Part shown: positions 57,001 to 64,000 of the stretch, piece by piece
Layout: each line of letters opens with the position of its first letter
Position numbering within the stretch: the stretch's first letter is position 1
Assembly: GCA_947359465.1 (NCBI GenBank)
Contig: OX375874.1
Coordinates: forward strand, 95,861,172-95,925,171
Source of the DNA: Metellina segmentata
Lineage: Eukaryota > Arthropoda > Arachnida > Araneae > Tetragnathidae
Length of the DNA: 64,000 nt
Direction: 5' to 3'
Translations under genes and position numbers: made by a program
Notes under the pieces: generated by a model
Told to the model about the DNA's origin: nothing
Seen by the model: the letters and a program-made list of their open reading frames with translations, nothing else
Database searches by the model: none

Positions 57001-60000
57001 TGTACTCTATAGTGGCATGCCTATACTAATAAACACCATAAAAGTTATTTGAAAGTTTATCTTTCAAATAACTTCAACTGTAGGTGACTGATATTGTTTA
57101 TAGCATGCATTGTATTTTATCAAAAAAGTGATGAAAAAATTGCAGCTCTTAAAGCAAAAGAAAGAGATTTTTTGAGAAAGTAGTGTGGTCTTATTTCTTT
57201 CTAAATTCAGATGTATTGGCTATAAGATTTATGAGAGAACACAAATTTTCCTCAGTGTTTATTTGATTCAATGAATGGTACAAATAATTTGGTAATTATT
57301 TGTACCATTTTTTACAACACTTATAATTTACTACAACACTTGTTAATATTTAGCTATTGGTGATAACTCTTTTCATTCTACTGTAAAGTAAAGTTTTTAT
57401 TTAAAATTATATGCATTATATGATAGTTCAGTGAGATTAGTATTTGTTATAATATAGATCCAAAACACTTAGAGTTTTGACACCATTCCGATTATTTAAT
57501 GTCTGGACTCGAGAAATATCCCAATGTATTTTTTCGTCCTCTACACAGATGCAAAACATGTTAGTAATATTTCTAAATAACTTAATTTCCTGCCAGTTGC
57601 ACATCTTACTGTCTTTGAAGTTGAAAATATCTCTGAGTATTGTCGCTGCTGTTGCATTTACATAGTATAATTGTTCTTTCCTTATTTTAAATTAAGCAAG
57701 TTATATTAAAATATTCTATATTTCTATGTGTGTAAAATTTATAGATAACTATTTAATTAATTTGTGACAGTGGATAGTTCAATTAAAATTTATTACAAAA
57801 ATATTCCTAATTGCATATTAGGAAATATATTTTTTAAGGATTCCTATTGTAATTTTTAAATCTTGAGTCTTCCTTTTTTTGAGGTTTGATGTTTTAAAAT
57901 GCTAATTCCATCTATTAGGTAAAAACCAATCCCAGTAATATTTTTGGAAATCTCATTTAATAGTTAAAGAAATCAACAACTTTAGTTGAAACTAAATGAT
58001 AGACTAAATTCTGTAAAACAACAAGATTAAACAGTTATTTAAGAATTGTGATGTTGTCATAATCATGGCCACTTCAACCTTTTCTGAATTGTTTTTCTCA
58101 TTTTAAAATATTTTGAATTAAACTGAAACAAAATCCTTCAATAATACAGATAATTTAAAATCCAGATGTATAAAACAATATATTTCTCTTTATATTACTT
58201 CCCTGTTTTTAGAAATATATGCTTATGCAGCATAAATCTCAATTTCCAAAATGATATTTGAAATTGGTTCTAGTAAAACATTTTCTTTGATGAAAAGTTT
58301 ATTTAAAATATCCTGCTAAATACTAAAATTTTTGAACTTGTGCAACTGTAAAGGTTTTACCAATGTTTTTCTAAACACATTTTCTGTTTGTAGTCAAAGC
58401 CTAGACCTGGTATGGGACTTATGACTACTAGTCGTGCTCTTGAGGTGAGTTTAAAAAAATTCATAGTCTTTTATTCTACAAATCTTGTTATTAGAAGGGA
58501 TATTGATGACATTTTATGGTAATTTTGGATAAATTACCTGTTTTAAGTATTCTAAATTTTGATGTTTCATATTTTTTTAAGGTAACACCTTTTTATCATT
58601 GGGTACGTAATTATTGTAAAGTTAATTTTTAAACAGTCTTTAAATATAAAAAAAGTTGTAGCGTAAAATTTGAAAAAGTTGTTTTAAATGCAGATGTTTA
58701 AATTATTATTTATAAAAATTTCACCAATGCATGCAATAAGAAAATGCCTGAAATTACTGAAAAATTAAAATAAAAAATCAGAAAAATTTACTTCCACAAA
58801 AATTTGATTTCTATGTGTAAGTTAAAATATTTTGATATTTTTTCTATAACTTTTTAACATACAACTTTAATTAATATATTGCTGTATTACTATATAATTG
58901 GTTATAAATAATGTTCTTTTTCATTAATGAAAAAGATTTGGTTTTCAGGAAACATTGAAAGAAAAAGAGCAACATATTGAGCAGCTTCTTAAAGAACATG
59001 ATCTGGAAAAAATTGAACTTGCAAGGATTAGTGTTCGCTGCAAAGAGGTTAGTTTGTAATGCAAACAGATAGTAAAATTAATTTAGTGTTTCAATATGCA
59101 TAAATTTTGCAATTTCTTAAAAAAATATTTGTTGAAATATTTATTTTGAATATCAGGCAGAAGCCAAATATGCTGAACTTCAGAAGGAGCAACAAGGAAT
59201 TGAATCAGAAAGAAAAAATCTTGAGGAACAACTATGTGCAGACAAAAGGTATGATCACCAATATCGCATGGACTTTATTTCATATTTACACCTAACTTTG
59301 TCTTTAAATGATGAACTTTTTGTCTGGAATTGCCATTTGTTAAATCATTTTATTTTAAACACCATTTTATTTTGTATTTGTTATCAATTTGAAGCATTTA
59401 ATCTGTGCTTGGATTTTTAATTTACTTGCTGCTTTGTATTTGATTATGTATTAAATGTTCATTTCGCATTTAGAAAGTTAGAAGATCTGCAATTTCAACT
59501 TGAAGAAGAAAAAATTATGAAAAGTGATGTTGAGGTGAGCAATTGAGTAATCCTGAGTTTTATTTTGTTAAAGGTCAGAAAATTCACTTTGAGACTAATG
59601 TATCATTGTGAAATCAAGCAGCAAAATATACAACCTTACGTTATTTTATGAGCCTTTAAGCAGGAATTGATCTACCTGTTTTAATCTTATATCTGTGTTT
59701 CCAATATAAAAGGCCGCAGCTTGTTTGGACATTGCACCTTAGAACCCAAACATTCAATCCAATATAAAGGAGCTAATGTTTGTGCAATTTACTGTCTTCA
59801 GGAAAAATTCCTGTCAACTGCATACTATTTACTGCAGCAAACTGAAACTAGCTTCCACAAATTCTGCTCAGAATTTGTATGAGTTGCATACAATTTACAG
59901 TTCATGAATTGATTTACATTGGAAAAAGAAATAACTTATTTTTCCTGTTAAAGCAATTTATCCATCACATGAAAGATTCAGTTTCATTTCATTACCTGAT

Positions 60001-61836
60001 CCTTCATTTTGGATGAATAAACATAAATGTCATCATTTTTTTTTTTAATTATTTTTATGTTTTACTGTTTGACTGTATTTTACATTTTATTTGGCATTTT
60101 AAAGAATGCTAATAGTAAATCAATTTAGATAAAGAAATCAGCATAAATTTCCAAAGTTGAGGGTGGAATTGGGGAAATTGCATGTAATGTTTGATGTTGA
60201 CATACAGTAATTAAGATTATTTTTCAGTGAAAAAGTAGTTACAGGTGATAAACACACATCTTTGTGTTATGTATTTAATGAAAACTACCAGTTTTGAATT
60301 TATTTTTATTTTACCTTTCAAGAGCTGTGAAATACTTTCTTGCCTGTCAAATTTTATGGCAATAATTGTATTTTAATTTAAATACTATAAGAATTGGTCG
60401 TATTACACAGGCCTTCAATTTTAAGTTGTATAAAAATAAAAAGAGTTGACTAACAAAAGAGTTGATAAAACATTATTATTTGTGTATGTTTTTGTTTTTT
60501 CGAGTTCTGAAGATTCTTAATAGCTGCAACTTTTACAGTTTTACTAAATTTAAATAAGCTTGCTCTAAAAAAATTTAGAATATCTCAAACCTGCAATAAA
60601 TTGCATGTATCTTTGGGTTTTTAACTGATTTTGTCCGATGAGCTGCATTGCACAATTAGTTGTATTCAGTCTGTGTTTTGAGAGATGTAAGTTGAATTCA
60701 ACTCACTAGTTTTGGGTTCCTGTAAGAATCTGTTGCTTGTTAACTCATTTGGTTTGGATTGGAGTACAAATTTTCTTTTAGCAGATTCATGATTTAATGT
60801 GTTTTAAAACAGAAAGTTATACTGTAAAACAGGTGTAGGTTGTAGTGCTATTGTCCCAGATAGTTAATCATGATATAAAGATTTCACCCCTTTACAACAT
60901 TCTCACCAATATAAACTTTATCCCCAATAATGCCCTTTTATTGGAGAAATTCTCCAACCTCCTGGCATATTTTTCAGATGATTCAAGCTTTTTCATTGCA
61001 TCTCTAAAGTCAAATTATGTGACAGTATCTTCTGCAGTGCATTTTAATTTCTATTCTGCAACTGTGTCCCATAATCGTTGCACAGAAGAACTTAATGTTT
61101 CACCTTGTTGTCACCTTTGTTGCATATATTGAAAGCAAATAGGAAGCAGCCTTGTCACAACTAAACATTGTTTATCTAGAATGAATCGAAACACTCTTTT
61201 ATATTTATTTACAGCATGCTTTAGAAAAAGTTGTTTTCTTGATTCTGTTTTCAGATTCTTTGAAATCTTTATTTTTAAAGTAAAAATGTACTTTATATCT
61301 TTAATGAAATTTTTTAAACATACATTTTATTTACTACTATTTTACTTTCTTGTCCTCCATCTTTTTATAATTACTTTTTTCCTAAGTAAAATTATAGTAC
61401 CTAAAAATATCTATTGCAGATGCATTTGGAGCAGCAGAAAACTACTGTGAAGCGCATTGAAGAATTTATTGAGAATAAGACTGTAAGTTAACAACCTTTT
61501 CCTATTTTTAAAATACTTTTATCTTTGTTTTAGGTTTTTTTTGTTGTCTCATTTTATTGATATGTATAAAATTTCATGTGTTATTGTATTAAGTTAATAT
61601 TTAGTTATTAAGTTTGTCTTATGCATTTCCAGGATGGAACATTTATCAACATAAAAGAAATACTTGATGGAAAGGAAAACTTGAGTGAAATTCCCGAGCA
61701 ACACACTGATTCTCCAACTGATATACCAAATCAAAAAATCCTTACTCTGGAAGCAAATTTGAAACATGCATTAGAAGAAAAGAATGTAAATACCTTCATT
61801 GAAACTTCTTTGGATATAGTAGAATTGTCTAAATGA
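50906..61836 (+). CDS. CLIP1: CLIP-170/CLIP-190-type protein, 5' part, 9 coding exons
   Basis: Microtubule plus-end tracking linker. Exons: 50906-51035, 52498-53038, 54995-55208, 58394-58444, 58949-59047, 59157-59248, 59474-59534, 61420-61482 and 61633 to 61785 (donor) or 61836 (stop). All are GT-AG with consistent phases. CAP-Gly 1 is at residues about 56-120 and CAP-Gly 2 at about 170-240, each with the GKNDG motif (95-99, 214-218) that binds C-terminal EEY/F. A Ser-rich linker holds RDSLSSSVSNSSKASS. The coiled coil begins at ALEETLKEKEQHIEQLLKEH, then KLEDLQFQLEEE. Vertebrate CLIP1 is about 1,400 aa with a long coiled coil and zinc knuckles. These are absent here, so the gene is partial in the window or has a short isoform. 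Confidence 0.93.
52498..53038 (+). CDS. CLIP1: CLIP exon carrying both CAP-Gly domains
   Basis: 541 nt from acceptor TTTTATTTTCAG to donor CG/GTACGT. It encodes VDDRVWVNGTKPGCVKFLG, the first GKNDG and YFSCEPLRGIFARPQKL, a Ser/Gly linker, then IGERIMVSSSTGVKTGILRF, LGETDFAKGEWAG and the second GKNDG. The split Arg codon joins the next exon, giving RYFSCAMKYGLFSPLHKI. Confidence 0.95.
53498..53613 (-). repeat. Extra copy of a Helitron 3' terminal module
   Basis: GTTTATTATGTTACTTGCCA, CTGTGTGG and GGTCAGGTGTGACCACTGCTT repeat the first about 110 bp of the adjacent element C (53600-53710), in tandem and the same orientation. Here the CTAG is mutated to CTTG. Confidence 0.7.
53614..54569 (-). 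mobile_element. Helitron-like element C
   Basis: On the minus strand it starts TCTCTTCTATTATAAAAGTG after host A (T at 54570) with a GTTTGTGTTTG run. It ends in CTAG with an inverted GCCAC/GTGGC stem (53617-53629 on the plus strand) before host T (A at 53613). 956 bp. The body contains two copies of the CTCTTGCAAAAATATAAA block (53828 and 54090). It shares its body with A and B and lies in CLIP intron 2. Confidence 0.72.
54995..55208 (+). CDS. CLIP1: CLIP exon 3: end of CAP-Gly 2 and Ser-rich linker
   Basis: 214 nt. It begins by completing the Arg codon, then YFSCAMKYGLFSPLHKISRA. A basic, Ser/Thr-rich segment follows (TPRSTSSIRGTPIMRSTSRD), of the kind that is phosphorylated and enhances microtubule binding in CLIP-170. 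The donor is AAG/GTATAA, phase 0. Confidence 0.92.
55284..56026. mobile_element. TIR DNA transposon, family uncertain
   Basis: The left end GAGCCAGTATTACACTATAT and the right end, inverted (GAGGCTGGTATTACACTATA), continue with matching GTTCTT-GACAAAGATCTTTTA segments for about 45 bp. No clear target duplication is visible and no recognisable transposase remains. The ends resemble Harbinger-type repeats, but I am not sure. It lies in CLIP intron 3. Confidence 0.6.
56063..56128. repeat. Second right-end copy of the same TIR family
   Basis: TTTTGTAAAAGATCATGGTC, AAAGAACTTTCATAGTGTAA and TATTGACC repeat the right terminus that ends at 56026, about 80 bp downstream. It is either a nested partial copy or a duplicated end. 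Confidence 0.65.
56130..58393. other. CLIP intron 3 remainder
   Basis: AT-rich. I see no exon, repeat family or RNA gene. A self-complementary stretch GGTACAAATAATTTGG lies near 57277. Confidence 0.5.
58394..59534 (+). CDS. CLIP1: CLIP exons 4-7: start of the coiled coil
   Basis: Exons 58394-58444, 58949-59047, 59157-59248 and 59474-59534. They encode SKPRPGMGLMTTSRALE, ETLKEKEQHIEQLLKEHDLE, KEQQGIESERKNLEEQL and RKLEDLQFQLEEEKI, matching the junction of linker and coiled coil in CLIP-170 ([20 protein letters not shown] and KVEDLQFRVEEE in the human protein). Confidence 0.9.
59535..61419. other. CLIP intron 7
   Basis: AT-rich intron with no recognisable element. The plus-strand frame at 60845-61132 (95 codons) has no recognisable domain and no flanking splice sites that fit the CLIP phase. 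Confidence 0.5.
61420..61482 (+). CDS. CLIP1: CLIP exon 8
   Basis: 21 codons (MHLEQQKTTVKRIEEFIENK), acceptor TCTATTGCAG, donor ACT/GTAAGT, phase 0. Coiled-coil character. Confidence 0.78.
61633..61836 (+). CDS. CLIP1: CLIP exon 9, end uncertain
   Basis: The acceptor is GCATTTCCAG. It encodes DGTFINIKEILDGKENLSEI, then LEANLKHALEEKN. At 61786 GTAAAT could be a donor (exon to 61785, phase 0). If unspliced, the frame adds 16 residues ending VELSK and stops at 61834-61836, truncating the protein at about 484 residues. No later CLIP exon is visible in the window. Confidence 0.65.
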   Translation, partial: DGTFINIKEILDGKENLSEIPEQHTDSPTDIPNQKILTLEANLKHALEEKNVNTFIETSLDIVELSK

Positions 61837-62164
61837 GTATTGACAAAAATAGAAATCTTTCTCTTAAAACATTGACTCATTTGGATTCTTCTTTTTACTC
61901 GAGGGGAATTTAGGAAGAGCAAATCCCTGCTATATAAACCTCTGTATGCAGAATTTATTATAATTTACCTCTGATTTCTGTATTGATATGCTAATATCAG
62001 TGCATAGAAATTTCAGGACTCCTAACATGTCACCTTTTTATTTTTTGTCTCCTTTTTGACATTTTGTCACCTTTTCAGGGGTTTTAAGTTTTTTAAATCT
62101 TATTTAGGAGAAGAAACATTTTTGGTGCACAGTTAAAAAAATTCATTTTCTCTAAAAAAAAAAC

Positions 62165-62342
62165 AGGGTTCGTACGAATTCAATTTCGAAATGCGCGCTA
62201 CATCTCTTTGTGGCACAGAAATGAGGGCATGAAAATCTTAATGGACTTCACCCGTTTCTTCAGGAGCTTGAGATCTGAAAGATTCCAAACCCCTCCGTAA
62301 CCAGAGATTGCAAAAATTTCATCCGTCTCTGTATCCAGAGGG
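62165..62342. mobile_element. piggyBac-like right end fragment
   Basis: GTATCCAGAGGG abuts TTAA (62343-62346), close to the GGATTCAGAGGG/TTAA end of the element at 39233-42871. A partner end to the left was not found, so the start is nominal. Confidence 0.45.
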
Positions 62343-62484
62343 TTAAATATTAAAAGAGCGTTGCGAACGTATTGAAAATCATTCTCTGTTATCATCAGAA
62401 GTAGATTATTATAAATTCTTGAGTTTTTTAGTGAAAGTCAGAAACTATTAATGACTCATTACTTTCTACCCAAAAAAAAGAACT

Positions 62485-62958
62485 AATTAACATTGGGACA
62501 TGTAATATTCACACAATACATAAGGCTTTTCTTAAAGGTCTAAAAGAGTTTGGGGAAGATGTGTCTGAACTAGTTTTAACTATTCACAGATTTTTTAATC
62601 AGTGGCCTAAGCGTTGGTCAACATACAAACAAATTCAAGAAGACTTGAAACTTCCCACTCACCATTTCATCAAGCATTGTTCAAGCAGGTGGCTAAGCCT
62701 AAAGCCAGCTGCTGAAAGGTTGCTTGAACAGTGGATTACAGTGTGAAAGTATTTCCTTGACTATATTCCAATAAAGAAGCCAAACATGATACAAAAATCA
62801 GGCAATAAAAATATTGTTCATTTACTTAGAAGAGAAACTATGAAGGCTGAAGTGATATTTGTCGCATCAAGTACAAGTATATTTAATCGTGTGACCGAAT
62901 TTCTTCAGAAAAAGGAACCTCTAAAACTTAAACCCTGCATTCTCAACTTGAATTGTTG
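62485..62958 (+). pseudogene. hAT-like transposase relic
   Basis: One frame reads GTCNIHTIHKAFLKGLKEFG, then RFFNQWPKRWSTYKQIQEDL, HHFIKHCSSRWLSLKPAAER and LLEQW. A TGA (62744-62746) interrupts it, and KYFLDYIPIKKPNMIQ and STSIFNRVTEFLQKKEPL follow. The pattern RW-L-PA-ER-LEQW is common in hAT-derived arthropod proteins. The N-terminus and hATC are missing, and Helitron E begins just beyond. Confidence 0.72.
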
Positions 62959-62990
62959 AACAATTTTGGGTAGGAATAATTCATCATTAG

Positions 62991-63488
62991 AAATAATTGT
63001 ACCGTATGAAAGAGTACATTCTGAGGTTTACTGCGATATTTTCAAAATTAAAAACTAATAGTAATAAGATATAGATATGACAGTTTAAAAAAAAGTAACG
63101 AAAATGTCCCAATTTTTCCCGAATTTCAAAAAAAATATTATCAAGAACCAAACTGAAATTTTAAAAAATACTCAACGAGCTGCAAAAATTTACGTTGAGA
63201 TGTACTCTTTAAAAAAAAACTCACGGTTTAAGACTGAAAATTTGTATGTGTTTTGCTCACTCGCGGAAGAAATTTCGCTTCTTCCATTTTGACACTTAAT
63301 AAACCCTAAACTAATAGCCGCATTGGAAAAAAATCTTAATAATTGTCCAGGGAATACGATAAAGAACAAACAATGTTAATTTCATATTTTTCTGATCCGA
63401 ACTTTCTAGGGAAACTGTCTAAGAATCGAGCTAAACAGCACAGTTTTCAATCCTGCAGCGGCGGAAACTTTTTTTTAATAAAGAGAGA
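62991..63488 (-). mobile_element. Helitron-like element E, 5' part
   Basis: On the minus strand it starts TCTCTCTTTATTAAAAAAAA after host A (T at 63489) and is about 90 percent identical by eye to 2417-2925 of element D, in opposite orientation. Homology stops near 62991, within the first unit of the tandem array of D. No CTAG terminus is found, so the 3' part is lost or replaced by the hAT relic. Confidence 0.75.
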
Positions 63489-64000
63489 TATAAAACGCAA
63501 GGCACAAGAAAATTTAGAGAAGGACTGGAAAGAAAAATATAAACTGGAAGCAGAGAAAAAATTTAAAGCAGCTGGCAAAGAAAAGAATGGTGATAGAAGA
63601 ACAATAATTTAAAATTATGCGTAAGAAAGAGGATGAGCCATTGGATAGTGCTTCAAAATTATTAAAGGAAGCAGCACTTGTTCAGGCAATGATTGAAGGA
63701 GCAGCTAAAGTCTCAGTTGATGCTGGTCATCAAAGACAGACTTTAAAAAAATGCACATTCTTCTATTGAGAAGAAAAAGACAAAATTAATTTTAGTCTTT
63801 TTCAACAACAAAAATTAAGACATAATTTTTCAAAGAAAAGGAAGAAATTCTTCAACCTGTGTCAAAAATAAACAAATTAAAAAATCATGATTCCGATTTA
63901 AAAAAAAAATTATGTTAATATTTTAAAATGATGTAATTTTTAAATGAAGAAAATAAAAATATCCTTCCAAAGAAAGAAAAGGAAAAGATAGGGGTAGCTT
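63489..64000 (+). other. Broken coding-like sequence at the window end
   Basis: Frames with RKAQENLEKDWKEKYKLEAE, KKFKAAGKEKNGDRR (to 63612) and DEPLDSASKLLKEAALVQAM, IEGAAKVSVDAGHQ (63632-63770) look like remains of a charged, helical protein interrupted by stops. I recognise no family. A transposon accessory ORF or a host pseudogene is possible. The continuation lies outside the window. Confidence 0.3.

Noticed and set aside
60845..61132. 95-codon plus-strand ORF as a CLIP exon
   Set aside because: It is not coiled-coil-like, has no matching splice sites in phase, and CLIP exons 7 and 8 join in phase without it.

Overview
The window is eukaryotic nuclear DNA: AT-rich, gene-sparse, with GT-AG introns and many DNA transposons. 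An arthropod is likely. A chelicerate such as a spider is my guess from base composition, gene content and transposon types, but the sequence does not prove it. There are no bacterial operons, rRNA genes, functional tRNA genes or CRISPR arrays.

Three conserved genes can be assembled exon by exon with consistent reading phase. (1) A tyrosylprotein sulfotransferase gene (TPST, + strand, 5 coding exons, 4124-17379, 384 aa) is complete from ATG to stop. (2) An argininosuccinate lyase gene (ASL, - strand, 16 coding exons, 43080-20144) runs tail-to-tail with TPST. Its initiator ATG is missing from the 16 exons and may be a three-base coding micro-exon at 46158-46160. (3) The 5' half of a CLIP-170/CLIP-190-type microtubule plus-end protein (+ strand, from 50906) runs head-to-head with ASL. 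It has two CAP-Gly domains and the start of the coiled coil, and it probably continues past the window. The three gene products act in unrelated processes: Golgi protein sulfation, arginine synthesis and cytoskeletal tracking.

The introns are filled with mobile DNA. There are two Helitron-like families, at 2417-3954, 11876-12520 and 62991-63488 on one side and 5617-6313, 23253-24033 and 53614-54569 on the other. There are three Tc1-like elements or relics (4912-5615, 7467-8660, about 14100-15170), a mariner relic (about 32260-33010), and a hAT element with an 8-bp target duplication (35956-37357) that itself holds a SINE with a 14-bp duplication. A piggyBac-like element flanked by TTAA (39233-42871) also holds a SINE copy. 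A LINE relic, two further hAT relics, a pogo-like MITE and another TIR element complete the set.

The most unusual structure is in the Helitron-like elements. Their GC-rich 3' halves are chains of short hairpins, most of which close on GC-GNA-GC. That is the d(GCGNAGC) sequence class known for exceptionally stable DNA mini-hairpins, and all four N bases occur. A TTGGTTTGC/GCAAACCAA hairpin is shared between the two families. An intronless 218-codon ORF inside an ASL intron (25707-25051) is far too long to be chance in such AT-rich DNA, and I do not recognise it.
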